This document shows, one piece after another, positions 43,826 to 52,257 of a stretch of DNA of 64,000 nt (positions within the stretch are counted from its first letter, which is position 1; each line of letters opens with the position of its first letter). The DNA is from Clostridia bacterium (GTDB lineage: Bacteria; Bacillota; Clostridia; Oscillospirales; CAG-272): the NCBI GenBank assembly GCA_017472255.1, contig JAFUQU010000027.1:40033-104032 (forward strand). The letters are read 5' to 3'. A model generated the notes under the pieces. That model did no database searches. It saw only the letters and a program-made list of their open reading frames with translations, and had not been told where the DNA came from. Position numbers and translations under genes: made by a program.

Positions 43826-44938
43826 TCAGGAGATGATACTTTGCTCAATCCGTTCGGCGGGGACGCCGTAACGGAGGGCTTCGAGAATATAGATCAGATT
43901 GTCGGTTTCAAAACGGATCAGGGATAAGCATCCCAGCGCCGTATCGAAGGATGCGCCGAAGGAGGCGGCATAGCGGCGGCTCTGTGCGTAAAGCAGGCGG
44001 GAACCGTAGCTGCCGGTGGAGCTGCGCTCACTCAGTATGCCGGCATCGCAGCGCAGGATGGAAGCGAAGCGCTCAATGGTTTGGGACAGATCAAGCTCGT
44101 CGGCGCAGATGTTCACAATGTCCGCTTCCTTCAGCCGTCCGAAGATCGGAATCAGCGTGGGAAGCACCTCGGTGATGTCCAGCTTCACCTGTTCGCAGCC
44201 GCTGCGCATGGCTTCAAACCTTCGCAGACGGAGGATAACGGACATATTGAACAGATCGATGCGGGTGTGTACGGTCTGCAAAATGTGCCGCTTCTGTTCG
44301 CCGTCAAAGAGGTTGGCGTATTTGGTGCAGAGCTTCTTGTAATAATCGCGCTGGAGCGTGGCTTCAATGTCGGACAGCCGGACGTTTTCGCCGGTCATGA
44401 CCGGGCGCAGGATGTCGTAATACTCGCTTCCCTCCAGCTCATGGAGCATTTCGTCCATCGAGCCGCTCTTGAAGATGCGGATAAAATCGATGGAGGCGTG
44501 CTCCCGGATGAACGGCGGGATGGTGTAGAACTCCAGCGGATCTATTGATCCGCTCGGATCAATGGATCCGCTGAGATTCATGGCGCCATTTCCCTGATCG
44601 GACGTGGCGCGGATGGCGTCCATCAGATAACGGATTTCGTATTCGCGCAGCAGCTGACCGATGAACCGCCGCTCATTGCCGGAGGTGAAGGTGTAAAGCT
44701 TCACATAAGTGTCCAGCAGGCTGGCTTCCAGCAGCTGCTCCAGCCGCGCCCGGTGGATGCGGCTGGGATCGACCGACGCGAGAATCGGCGCGTAAGCCGT
44801 TTCATCCCGCAGATAGATCACCGCATCCGCCAGACTGGGCTGTCCCGCCAGCTCCAGATACTGCTCCTTTGTCAGCAGCCGTCCCATCATGCAGCGGCAT
44901 TTCGCCGTCAGCGCTTCATTGTGGAAAAGTGCTGTCAT
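43826..44938 (-). CDS. atpC: V-type ATP synthase subunit C (V0 d/AtpC-like)
   Basis: A 370-residue socket subunit linking the central stalk to the rotor ring. All-helical, with family blocks such as DTYVKLYTFTSGNERRFIGQ, NLIYILEALRYGVPAERI at the C-terminus. A local oddity: SGSIDPSGSIDP (about residues 122-133) comes from an 18-bp tandem duplication at 44538-44573. The gene lies 4 bases after the small coiled-coil gene. Confidence 0.92.
   Translation of the reverse strand: MTALFHNEALTAKCRCMMGRLLTKEQYLELAGQPSLADAVIYLRDETAYAPILASVDPSRIHRARLEQLLEASLLDTYVKLYTFTSGNERRFIGQLLREYEIRYLMDAIRATSDQGNGAMNLSGSIDPSGSIDPLEFYTIPPFIREHASIDFIRIFKSGSMDEMLHELEGSEYYDILRPVMTGENVRLSDIEATLQRDYYKKLCTKYANLFDGEQKRHILQTVHTRIDLFNMSVILRLRRFEAMRSGCEQVKLDITEVLPTLIPIFGRLKEADIVNICADELDLSQTIERFASILRCDAGILSERSSTGSYGSRLLYAQSRRYAASFGASFDTALGCLSLIRFETDNLIYILEALRYGVPAERIEQSIIS
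44538..44573 (-). repeat. 18-bp imperfect tandem duplication in atpC
   Basis: Two adjacent units (44538-44555 and 44556-44573) with 2-3 differences encode SGSIDP twice, in frame, at a surface-loop position. Confidence 0.75.
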
Positions 44939-44942
44939 AGGC

Positions 44943-45254
44943 TCACCCGTCCAGCACGTTCCGGAAAATCTGCTCTGTCCAACTCTCCAGATTCTTTTCA
45001 GCCGCCTTGGAAAGCAGCTCGGTCTGACGGGCGTAGTAAGCGGTAACAGTGTCAGTCTCCTGCTTCAGACGCTGATTTTCCTCGGCGCGGATGTCGCTGA
45101 TGCGCTGATCGGCGTGTTTCATGTAGTCGGCGTGCATGGTCTTCAGCCGTTCGGCAAGCTCCTCGGGAAGCCGCTCACGGCGGTCTGCGGCGGCAGCCAC
45201 CTTTTCCTTTGACTGCCGTTCCAGTGTGAGAACACGGTCAATGACCTGTTCCAT
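44943..45254 (-). CDS. Small coiled-coil protein, V-type ATPase stalk (G/H-like) candidate
   Basis: A 103-residue protein made mostly of one amphipathic charged helix (VLTLERQSKEKVAAAADRRE onwards), with no membrane segment. It is first in the ATP synthase operon, 4 bases before atpC. Stalk subunit G/H of V/A-type enzymes has this size, place and helical character, so a peripheral-stalk partner of subunit E is inferred; sequence identity to a named family is not claimed. The start may be ATG 45254 or TTG 45269; neither has a strong ribosome site. Confidence 0.7.
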   Translation of the reverse strand: MEQVIDRVLTLERQSKEKVAAAADRRERLPEELAERLKTMHADYMKHADQRISDIRAEENQRLKQETDTVTAYYARQTELLSKAAEKNLESWTEQIFRNVLDG

Positions 45255-45293
45255 GTTGATTTGTTCCAAATTTGCTTCAGTCCTTTCGGAACC

Positions 45294-45307
45294 ATGTCCT
45301 TTCGGAC
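45294..45307 (-). other. Small GAAA-loop hairpin before the ATP synthase operon
   Basis: TGTCC-GAAA-GGACA on the minus strand between the PFL stop (45316) and the first atp operon gene. No T run. It may be a processing or stability hairpin; no promoter was found in the 61-base gap, so the atp genes may be transcribed from upstream. Confidence 0.4.
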
Positions 45308-45315
45308 ACAAGGGA

Positions 45316-46674
45316 TTAGTTTTTCAGGCTGTGAATGGGGGCGGGAATTCGTCCGCCACGGGAGATAAATTCGGCGGGGGAATTCTCGTTGAGCCTGATT
45401 ACCGGCGCCCAGCCCAGCAGGCCGCCGAAGTTCACGGTCTCACCTACTTTTTTGCCGTATGCGGGGATAACGCGGACGGCGGTGGTTTTGGTATTGGCCA
45501 CGCCGATGGAGATTTCGTCGGCGATGATGCCGCAGATCACTGCCTCGGGGGTGTCGCCGGGGATGACGATCATGTCAAGACCCACCGAGCAGACCGCGGT
45601 CATGGCTTCCAGCTTTTCGATGGACAGCGCGCCGGTGGCAACGGCGTCGATCATGCCCGCGTCCTCGGACACCGGAATGAACGCGCCCGACAGTCCGCCC
45701 ACATGGGAGGATGCCATGACGCCGCCCTTTTTCACCGCGTCGTTGAGCAGAGCCAGCGCCGCCGTGGTGCCGTGAGCGCCGCACTTCTCAAGACCCATGT
45801 TTTCGAGAATGTGCGCCACCGAGTCGCCGATGGCGGGGGTGGGAGCCAGCGACAGGTCAACGATGCCGAAGGGGATATCCAGACGGCGTGCGGCTTCATG
45901 CGCCACCAGCTGACCTACGCGGGTGATCTTGAACGCCTGCTTCTTGATGATGTCGGCGAGCTCGCTGAAATTGCAGTGACCGGCGCGCTTGATGGCGCTT
46001 GCCACCACGCCCGGGCCGGATACGCCCACGCTGATGACCGCTTCGCCCTCGCCGACGCCGTGGAAAGCGCCCGCCATGAAGGGGTTATCCTCCGGCACGT
46101 TGGCGAAGACCACGAACTTGGCGCAGCCGATGGACTGCTCGTCGCGGGTCAGGTAAGCGGCGCGTTTGATGATTTCGCCCATCTTTGCCACGGCGTCCAT
46201 GTTGATGCCGGCCTTGGTGGTTGCGACGTTCACCGAGGAGCAGACCATCTTCGTCTCAGCCAGCGCATCGGGGATGATGGACAGCAGATTTTCGTCCTTT
46301 TTGGTCATACCTTTATGCACCAGCGCGCCGAAGCCGCCGATGAAGTTGATGCCCAGCGTGGAAGCGGCGCGGTCAAGGGCTTTTGCGACCTTGATGTAGC
46401 CCTCAGGGGAGACGTGCCCGCCAACGAAGGAGACGGGGGTAACGGCGACCCGCTTGTTGATGATCGGGATACCGTATTCCTTTTCGATGTTTTCGCCGGT
46501 GACGACCAGCTTTTCAGCGGTTTTTGTGATTTTGTCGTAAATGTTGTCGCAGAGGCGGTTTTCGTCATCGGTGGCACAGTCCAGAAGGGAAATACCCATG
46601 GTGATTGTGCGGATGTCGAGGTTTTCCTCGCGGATCATGCTGATTGTTTCCAGTATATCGGCAGTGTTTAACAT
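45316..46674 (-). CDS. PFL family protein (UPF0210/DUF711)
   Basis: A 452-residue cytosolic protein of conserved but unknown function. Blocks seen: [70 protein letters not shown] and [12 protein letters not shown]. This Gly-rich family is structurally related to the pyruvate formate-lyase fold but lacks its glycyl radical motif. In many Firmicutes it is paired with an ACT-domain protein exactly as here, suggesting amino-acid-linked control; that is inference. Confidence 0.93.
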   Translation of the reverse strand: MLNTADILETISMIREENLDIRTITMGISLLDCATDDENRLCDNIYDKITKTAEKLVVTGENIEKEYGIPIINKRVAVTPVSFVGGHVSPEGYIKVAKALDRAASTLGINFIGGFGALVHKGMTKKDENLLSIIPDALAETKMVCSSVNVATTKAGINMDAVAKMGEIIKRAAYLTRDEQSIGCAKFVVFANVPEDNPFMAGAFHGVGEGEAVISVGVSGPGVVASAIKRAGHCNFSELADIIKKQAFKITRVGQLVAHEAARRLDIPFGIVDLSLAPTPAIGDSVAHILENMGLEKCGAHGTTAALALLNDAVKKGGVMASSHVGGLSGAFIPVSEDAGMIDAVATGALSIEKLEAMTAVCSVGLDMIVIPGDTPEAVICGIIADEISIGVANTKTTAVRVIPAYGKKVGETVNFGGLLGWAPVIRLNENSPAEFISRGGRIPAPIHSLKN

Positions 46675-46717
46675 TACCTCATCTACCTTTCCTATATGTT
46701 TCTGAAAAATATTCTAT

Positions 46718-46735
46718 GGTTCCCTGCAGGGAACC
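46718..46735. other. 18-base perfect palindrome
   Basis: GGTTCCCTGCAGGGAACC (9 + 9 with no loop) in the ACT-PFL gap. On the minus strand it is followed by A/T and a T5 run, so it may act as an attenuator, or bind a dimeric protein. Confidence 0.45.
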
Positions 46736-46739
46736 CCAA

Positions 46740-46769
46740 CGATATGAGACGCGTCAGCGGCTCATATCG
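46740..46769 (-). other. Hairpin overlapping the ACT stop codon
   Basis: CGATATGAG (46740-46748) pairs with CTCATATCG (46761-46769); the TGA stop of the ACT gene lies inside the stem. It precedes the palindrome at 46718. Confidence 0.45.
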
Positions 46770-47031
46770 TATGCATCGCCTGGAAGATTTCCTCGTGCAT
46801 GGTCTGGATAACCAGCCCCGATGCTTTGCCAAGCGCGCTCATCTGATCGACGAAATCGGTGAAATTGATGGTCAGCTTGTCGATGTCCACCAGCATGATC
46901 ATGGCGAAATAGTCCTTGAGCACGCTCTGCGAGATGTCGATGATGTTGGCGCCGGATACGGCGCACTGGTTTGATACCTTGGCGATGATGCCCATCGCGT
47001 CTTTTCCGGTTACGGTGATAACAGCCTTCAT
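46762..47031 (-). CDS. ACT domain protein (UPF0237)
   Basis: An 89-residue stand-alone ACT domain: MKAVITVTGKDAMGIIAKVS, NIIDISQSVLKDYFAMIMLV and a C-terminal helix. ACT domains bind amino acids or similar ligands and usually control an enzyme. Upstream of the PFL/UPF0210 gene, its usual partner. The start at 47031 has GAAAGGAA upstream. The minus-strand upstream region to 47237 also holds the divergent promoter of the membrane protein gene; no other gene was seen there. Confidence 0.92.
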   Translation of the reverse strand: MKAVITVTGKDAMGIIAKVSNQCAVSGANIIDISQSVLKDYFAMIMLVDIDKLTINFTDFVDQMSALGKASGLVIQTMHEEIFQAMHTI

Positions 47032-47156
47032 TTTGAAAAATTCCTTTCGGGATTTATTTTTTTGTGTGAAATATCTGCTATATATATGATACTCCTTTTT
47101 TTGATATTTTTCAATATATTAAATAGATAAAATTTTATCGTTCAGAACGATTTTTG

Positions 47157-47185
47157 TTGATTTCCAAAGCGATATATGATATAAT
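47157..47185 (+). promoter_or_regulatory. Predicted promoter of the small envelope operon
   Basis: -35 TTGATT (47157-47162), 17-base spacer, extended -10 TGATATAAT with TATAAT at 47180-47185. Confidence 0.65.
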
Positions 47186-47237
47186 GATGGCAGAAGGAGC
47201 GCAATATTATGCGTTCAGCAAAATTATGGAGGATATT

Positions 47238-47780
47238 ATGAACGATTATAAAAATTTCTGCGAGTACGCCGTAAGACCTGAACCGGACGGGAAAATGCAG
47301 CTGCTGCGCGTGCTGCTTATCGCCGCCTATACGCTGTTCACGCTGGTTTATATCACCCTGTTCTGGGTGATTGCCGGAGCGTGGGTTATGCTGATTCTGC
47401 TGCCCTTTCTTATGTACGCGATTTTCACGCTCACATGGCGGTTCACGCGGGTGGAGTATGAATATTCCATCGAAGCGGGCGTGCTGCGCGTGGCGAAGAT
47501 TTACGACGGACGTTCCCGCCGCACGAAGCTGACGCTGGAGCTGTCCGATCTCACTTCAGCCGCGCCTTGCACCGAACCTTCCCCCGCCGCGCTGAACGCC
47601 CGGGATATTACCCGCACCGACGATTACCGCACCTCGCCCCAAAGCGAGGAAGGCTGGCTCTGCGTCTTCGCCGACCGCAAAACCGGTCGCAAGCGCGCGC
47701 TGCTGCTTGACTGCAACGCGGAAATGATACGCATCATGCGGCTGTGCAATCCCTCCGCCGTGGCGCGGGCTTCACTGTGA
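47238..47780 (+). CDS. Uncharacterised membrane protein with two helices
   Basis: A 180-residue protein not recognised as a named family. Residues 20-70 hold two adjacent hydrophobic helices (LLIAAYTLFTLVYITLFWVI and AWVMLILLPFLMYAIFTLTW), followed by a beta-rich, basic C-terminal domain (VEYEYSIEAGVLRVAKIYDG, then RRTKLTLELSDL), which resembles PH-like membrane-anchored domains. The ATG at 47238 is fixed by TGGAGG 6 bases upstream. It is followed by a small lipoprotein gene whose ribosome site is buried in a hairpin. Confidence 0.65.
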   Translation: MNDYKNFCEYAVRPEPDGKMQLLRVLLIAAYTLFTLVYITLFWVIAGAWVMLILLPFLMYAIFTLTWRFTRVEYEYSIEAGVLRVAKIYDGRSRRTKLTLELSDLTSAAPCTEPSPAALNARDITRTDDYRTSPQSEEGWLCVFADRKTGRKRALLLDCNAEMIRIMRLCNPSAVARASL

Positions 47781-47793
47781 TTATATGAATAAA

Positions 47794-47844
47794 TCGCCCC
47801 CTCCGACCGTATACATGAGATGCACAAACGGTTGGAGGGGACGA
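47794..47844 (+). promoter_or_regulatory. Hairpin hiding the ribosome binding site of the lipoprotein gene
   Basis: A 17-bp stem (47794-47810 with 47828-47844; 15 Watson-Crick, one G-U, one mismatch) with a 17-base loop. GGAGGGG, the ribosome site for the ATG at 47849, lies in the 3' arm. It is followed by TTTT, so it could also work as a terminator. Confidence 0.55.
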
Positions 47845-47848
47845 TTTT

Positions 47849-48403
47849 ATGTGGAAAAAATATATCGGATTGTTGATTTTGTGCTGCATGACGCTGGCGG
47901 GGTGCGGGAAGGAGACCGCCACCGACTGGCTGGCTTATCAGCAGTCGGCGCTGACCATCGACGGCGTGTTCGATTTGAACGGCGAAACGTTGGAGGCGGA
48001 TATTGAGCTGGCCGCCCCCGAATATGACGGGGAAGGACGAATGCTGGCGCGGTCGGCGAAGGTGACTTTCGGCGACAACAGCCTGGTGGCGGGGATATCC
48101 TTCGAATTTGACGGCGAGGAAGCCTACGTGGTGTCCGGCGTGCTGAAAATCCCGCTGGAGGATGAAACGCTGATCGGCGGCATCACCGATATGATTTCGC
48201 TGTTCTGCATCTCGCCGGACAGCTTTTGGGAAGCGGAGGAAACCGAGCTGGACGGGCAAAGCTGCGTGAAGGCGGTTTATGTGGACGGCGAAGACTCGGT
48301 GGAGGTACTCATCGACCCCGAATCCATGCTTCCCATGCGCATCACAGCCACGCTTGGGGAGGAACAGCTGTCCGCCGAAATCCGCGCAATCACGGCGGAG
48401 TGA
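47849..48403 (+). CDS. Small predicted lipoprotein
   Basis: A 184-residue exported protein with a signal peptide and lipobox LAGC (Cys19). The mature part is acidic and beta-rich (DWLAYQQSALTIDGVF and VEVLIDPESMLPMRITATLG), similar in style to LolA/LppX-like lipid-binding lipoproteins, though no family is claimed. The ATG has GGAGGGG 8 bases upstream, inside the stem of the hairpin at 47794-47844. It follows the two-helix membrane protein by 68 bases and faces radC, whose stop lies one base past its own. Confidence 0.7.
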   Translation: MWKKYIGLLILCCMTLAGCGKETATDWLAYQQSALTIDGVFDLNGETLEADIELAAPEYDGEGRMLARSAKVTFGDNSLVAGISFEFDGEEAYVVSGVLKIPLEDETLIGGITDMISLFCISPDSFWEAEETELDGQSCVKAVYVDGEDSVEVLIDPESMLPMRITATLGEEQLSAEIRAITAE

Positions 48404-48404
48404 T

Positions 48405-49136
48405 TCAGGCAAGCCCGCTGTCCAGCGTCAGGCTGTACATACCGTCGGCGACGATGACGTGCTCCAGCAGGCGGATGTCCAGTATTTCCAGCGCCTTCTG
48501 AAGTTCGTGGGTGAACGCGATATCCTCGGCGGAGGGGCGCAGGCTGCCGTCCGGATGATTGTGGGCGATGGCAATCGAAGCCGCTTCATGGCGCACCGCG
48601 TAGCTGACAATCATGCGCAGACTGACTGACAGCGCCGTGATCGAACCGTATTGCAGACGGTCGATGGCGATAAGCCGGTTGGAGGAATCGAAGGCGGCGG
48701 CGTAGAGCATTTCCTGCTCGCCCACCTGCGTCAGGGCGTTTAGGAAGAGTTGTCCCAGCTGCTGGGGCGAGCGGATCGGCTCCGAGCGGCTGCGTTCGAT
48801 GGACTGTAGGCTGATCTTGCGAAGGATGGCAGAAGCCACCTTGATCAGCATGGCGCTTCTCTCGCCGATGCCTTCCACCCGGGTCAGCTCGGTGAATCCG
48901 GCGTCCAGCACCCCTTGAAGGGAGCCGAAGCGTTGAATCAGCGCCAGCGCCTGATCCCGTGTGTCCCGGACGGGGATTGAGAAAAAGAGGAGCATTTCAA
49001 GGATGTGATAGTCCTCCATCGCGTCTGCGCCGCCGCCCAGCAGACGGTCACGCATTCGTTCACGATGACCGTCGGCACCGGCAGGCTTGGTTTTTCTGGT
49101 TTTGGTGGGCTTGTTGCCGTTGGAGGAAACTTCCAT
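48405..49136 (-). CDS. radC: RadC family JAB-domain protein
   Basis: A 243-residue protein. An N-terminal helix-hairpin-helix-like region (LQGVLDAGFTELTRVEGIGE) is followed by the RadC/JAB metalloprotease-like domain with VSYAVRHEAASIAIAHNHPDG, carrying the HxHP...D metal ligands. Despite the name its biochemical role is unsettled; a function in DNA repair is historical. The ATG at 49136 follows GAGAGGT; a longer frame to 49232 lies in the promoter region of gpmI. Convergent with the lipoprotein gene. Confidence 0.9.
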   Translation of the reverse strand: MEVSSNGNKPTKTRKTKPAGADGHRERMRDRLLGGGADAMEDYHILEMLLFFSIPVRDTRDQALALIQRFGSLQGVLDAGFTELTRVEGIGERSAMLIKVASAILRKISLQSIERSRSEPIRSPQQLGQLFLNALTQVGEQEMLYAAAFDSSNRLIAIDRLQYGSITALSVSLRMIVSYAVRHEAASIAIAHNHPDGSLRPSAEDIAFTHELQKALEILDIRLLEHVIVADGMYSLTLDSGLA

Positions 49137-49249
49137 AAAATCAGACCTCTCTTGTGTGTTGATATTAACATTGTACCATGAAAATGGCGCGGATGCAAGT
49201 ATTCGCGGAAAATTCTGCAAAAATTTTCGCAAAATTATTGTGAATAGGC

Positions 49250-49277
49250 TTGATTATTCATATTTTTGATGTATAAT
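49250..49277 (+). promoter_or_regulatory. Predicted promoter of gpmI
   Basis: -35 TTGATT (49250-49255), 16-base spacer, -10 TATAAT (49272-49277). Confidence 0.6.
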
Positions 49278-49318
49278 ATAAAGTGAATGAATTTTTTCTA
49301 CGGAGGAATTACAAATAA

Positions 49319-50974
49319 ATGGATAAGAAACTGAACAAGCTCGCAGGCTTTGAGGGCGTCAAGGGTCCGGTTGTGACCATCGTCATGGACGGCATCGGCG
49401 TCGCTCCCGCCAACGCAGGCAACGCTGTGGCTGCCGCCAATACTCCTACGCTGGATATGCTGGCTGCAAAGTACCCCAACGTGAAGCTGAAGGCTCACGG
49501 CACCGCCGTCGGTCTGCCCAGCGATGACGACATGGGCAACTCGGAGGTCGGTCACAACGCGCTGGGCGCGGGACAGGTCTTCGCACAGGGCGCAAAGCTG
49601 GTCACTCAGTCCATCGAAACCGGCAAGATGTACGCTTCCGACACCTGGAAGACCCTCATCGCCAACGTGAAGGACAACGCTTCCACCCTGCACTTCCTCG
49701 GTCTGTTCTCGGACGGCAACGTGCATTCCCACATCGACCATCTGAAGGCTATGCTGAACGAAGCCAAGGCAGAGGGCGTGAAGAAGGTGCGCGTACACAT
49801 TCTCATCGACGGACGCGACGTGGGCGAGACCTCGGCGCTGGAATATATCAATCCCTTTGAGGAGTTTCTTGCAGGTCTGCGCGATGACAGCTTTGACGTC
49901 AAGATCGCGTCCGGCGGCGGACGTATGCAGATCACCATGGACCGCTACGAAGCAAACTGGGGCATGGTCGAGCTGGGCTGGAAGACCCATGTGCTTGGCG
50001 AAGGACGTCAGTTCGCGTCTGCGGCCCAGGCTGTGCAGACCTATCGCGATGAGCTGCACGTCATTGACCAGGATCTGCCTCCCTTCGTCATTGCCGAGGA
50101 CGGCAAGCCGGTAGGCACCATAGAGGACGGCGACAGCGTGATCTTCTACAACTTCCGCGGCGACCGCTCCATCGAGATTTCCAAAGCCTTCGACGACGAG
50201 AATCTGGACAAGTTCGACCGCGTCCGCTTCCCGAAGGTGGTTTATGCCGGTATGCTGGAGTATGACGGCGACCTGCACATTCCGAAGAAGTATCTGGTTT
50301 CTCCCCCCGAAATCACCGAGACCATGGGTGAGTATCTGGCGAACACCGGCGTCTCCCAGCTGGCGATCTCCGAGACTCAGAAGTACGGTCATGTGACTTA
50401 TTTCTGGAACGGCAACAAGTCCGGCAAGTTCAACGACGAGCTGGAGACCTACATCGAGATTCCCTCCGATGTGATTCCCTTTGAGCAGAGACCTTGGATG
50501 AAGTGCGCCGAGATCACCGATAAGCTGATTGAGTGCCTGGAGTCGGGCAAGTATCAGTATCTGCGCGTCAACTTCCCCAACGGCGACATGGTCGGTCACA
50601 CCGGCAGCTTCCTGGCAACCCAGATCAGCGTGGAAGCGCTCGATTTGCAGCTGGCGCGGATTCTGGCGGTTGTGGACAAGCTCCACGGCGTGGCGCTGAT
50701 CACCGCTGACCACGGCAACGCGGACGAGATGATGGAGCTGGACAAGAAGACCAAGGAGCCGAAGAAGAACAAGGACGGTTCCTATAAGTCCAAGACCAGC
50801 CATACGCTGAATCCCGTACCCTGCTATATCTACGACAACTACTATGCCGACAAGTACGCAATGAAGGCGGACGAGGGCAAGTTCGGTCTGTCCAACGTGG
50901 CGGCAACCATGGTTAATCTGATGGGCTTCGAAGCGCCCGCAGCATGGGATGAGTCGCTGATCGAAGTGAAATAA
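49319..50974 (+). CDS. gpmI: 2,3-Bisphosphoglycerate-independent phosphoglycerate mutase
   Basis: A 551-residue glycolytic enzyme that converts 3- to 2-phosphoglycerate with two metal ions. Seen: VTIVMDGIGVAP, DMGNSEVGHNALGAG with the phosphorylated Ser75, NFRGDRSIEISKAF, NFPNGDMVGHTGSF and TADHGNADEM. It is about 40 residues longer than classic GpmI, with a Lys-rich insertion after the ADHGNADEM block, a form known in some anaerobes. The ATG follows CGGAGG. Single gene with its own promoter and terminator. Confidence 0.96.
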   Translation: MDKKLNKLAGFEGVKGPVVTIVMDGIGVAPANAGNAVAAANTPTLDMLAAKYPNVKLKAHGTAVGLPSDDDMGNSEVGHNALGAGQVFAQGAKLVTQSIETGKMYASDTWKTLIANVKDNASTLHFLGLFSDGNVHSHIDHLKAMLNEAKAEGVKKVRVHILIDGRDVGETSALEYINPFEEFLAGLRDDSFDVKIASGGGRMQITMDRYEANWGMVELGWKTHVLGEGRQFASAAQAVQTYRDELHVIDQDLPPFVIAEDGKPVGTIEDGDSVIFYNFRGDRSIEISKAFDDENLDKFDRVRFPKVVYAGMLEYDGDLHIPKKYLVSPPEITETMGEYLANTGVSQLAISETQKYGHVTYFWNGNKSGKFNDELETYIEIPSDVIPFEQRPWMKCAEITDKLIECLESGKYQYLRVNFPNGDMVGHTGSFLATQISVEALDLQLARILAVVDKLHGVALITADHGNADEMMELDKKTKEPKKNKDGSYKSKTSHTLNPVPCYIYDNYYADKYAMKADEGKFGLSNVAATMVNLMGFEAPAAWDESLIEVK

Positions 50975-50991
50975 TCGTCAAATATAATGAC

Positions 50992-51025
50992 CGGCTGCGG
51001 AACCGTAAGGTTCCGCAGCCGATTT
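50992..51025. terminator. Terminator of gpmI (convergent with eutH)
   Basis: Stem 50992-51004 with 51009-51021 (13 bp, GTAA loop) followed by ATTTTC on the plus strand. Confidence 0.75.
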
Positions 51026-52132
51026 TCATTTACTTTTTTTGCGCCGTGTCAGCAGCAGCGCGGCGAGAATGGCCGTGACGCCTGCCGTTGCTTTGCCCAC
51101 CAGCAGAGCGGGAACCAGCGCGCTTTCCATGGCGCTGCAAAAGGCCAGATGGTCGCCCAGCATATAGCCCGCGCTGACCAGAAAGGCGAAGTTGATCACC
51201 TTGCCCCGCTCGTCCATGCCCCGGATCAGGTGGAAGGTGGGAACCGCGTTGGCAAGGGTGGAGACCAGCCCCAGCGTCGATTGATCGTTCACGCCCATGA
51301 CGCCGCCGATTTTCGCAAAGGGCTTTTTCAGCAGCCGGGAGATGACGTTGACCATCACGTAAGCGCCAGGCAGCAGGATGACCACCGCGATCACCACATC
51401 CAGTGCGTCGTATACCGAGCCAAGCCCCGGGATTATGGTCAGTCCGGTCAGCGCCGACGCGATGGCGATGACCGCCGCCAGCGTGGCGAGGATGCCGATG
51501 ATCCGCCCGAAAATCAGGAAAACCCGGGTGATCACTTCCGGCACAAACCAGAGCAGCAGGCCAATGACCACCGAGATTCCCAGCGGCACAAGCAGATTGA
51601 TCAGTAGCATGGACGGCTCATATCCCGCCGTCAGTCCGCCGAAGAAGCAGCCGACAGGAATGGTCAGAAAGCCGCAGAGAATGCCTTTGGACATGGCTGG
51701 GCGGTCGGCGGCGTCGATGATGCCCAGCGCCACGGGAATGTTGAAGACGATGTTCACGCCCATCATGCTGCCGAGCAGCATTCCGCCAAGCCCCGCAGCC
51801 GCTGGAGAGCCTGCCAGCTCGCAGGCAAGCTGCCAGCCGCCCATGTCGCAGGCGAGAATCGCTCCCGCGAAGATGGCCGAATCGATGCCCGCCGCCTCAC
51901 AGAGGGGCGTGATCATTGGCGCGATGTATCTGCCGATCAGCGGCACCAGCACAAGAATGCCAGCCATGGTCGGCGCGATGGAGCCGAAGGCAGCGAAGCC
52001 TTCGAGAAACTGGCTTCCCAGCCCCAGACGATTGCCGAGCAGATGATCGACCGCGCCGACGATCATGAAAACCACCATCAGATCGATGATCAGCTGGCTC
52101 GGATTCAGATGAGATTGAAGAATGGACAGCAT
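51026..52132 (-). CDS. eutH: Ethanolamine permease-like protein EutH
   Basis: A 368-residue membrane protein with about ten helices. Seen: GLGSQFLEGFAAFGSIAPTM, AGAILACDMGGWQLA, GMLLGSMMGVNIVFNIPVAL, LIRGMDERGKVINFAF and GYMLGDHLAFC, the pattern of EutH, believed to move ethanolamine across the membrane. The rest of the eut operon is not in this window. The ATG at 52132 has AGGAGG 5 bases upstream. Its promoter is 6 bases from that of the divergent MBL-GDPD gene, hinting at a shared role in glycerophosphoethanolamine use. Confidence 0.88.
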   Translation of the reverse strand: MLSILQSHLNPSQLIIDLMVVFMIVGAVDHLLGNRLGLGSQFLEGFAAFGSIAPTMAGILVLVPLIGRYIAPMITPLCEAAGIDSAIFAGAILACDMGGWQLACELAGSPAAAGLGGMLLGSMMGVNIVFNIPVALGIIDAADRPAMSKGILCGFLTIPVGCFFGGLTAGYEPSMLLINLLVPLGISVVIGLLLWFVPEVITRVFLIFGRIIGILATLAAVIAIASALTGLTIIPGLGSVYDALDVVIAVVILLPGAYVMVNVISRLLKKPFAKIGGVMGVNDQSTLGLVSTLANAVPTFHLIRGMDERGKVINFAFLVSAGYMLGDHLAFCSAMESALVPALLVGKATAGVTAILAALLLTRRKKSK

Positions 52133-52160
52133 AACGCCTCCTGCCTGAATTGATATTTTA

Positions 52161-52189
52161 ATTATAGCAGATTTGCCGCTTACCGTCAA
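52161..52189 (-). promoter_or_regulatory. Predicted promoter of eutH
   Basis: Minus strand: -35 TTGACG (52189-52184), 17-base spacer, -10 TATAAT (52166-52161). Its -35 lies 6 bases from that of the opposite promoter. Confidence 0.75.
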
Positions 52190-52195
52190 GAGCGC

Positions 52196-52224
52196 TTGAC
52201 AAAATTTCGGGAATGTGCTATAAT
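52196..52224 (+). promoter_or_regulatory. Predicted promoter of the MBL-GDPD gene
   Basis: -35 TTGACA (52196-52201), 17-base spacer, -10 TATAAT (52219-52224), both consensus. Polymerases at this and the eutH promoter would compete for the space. Confidence 0.8.
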
Positions 52225-52257
52225 TGAATAAAATTTATTGCGTTAGGAGCGTTTTTT

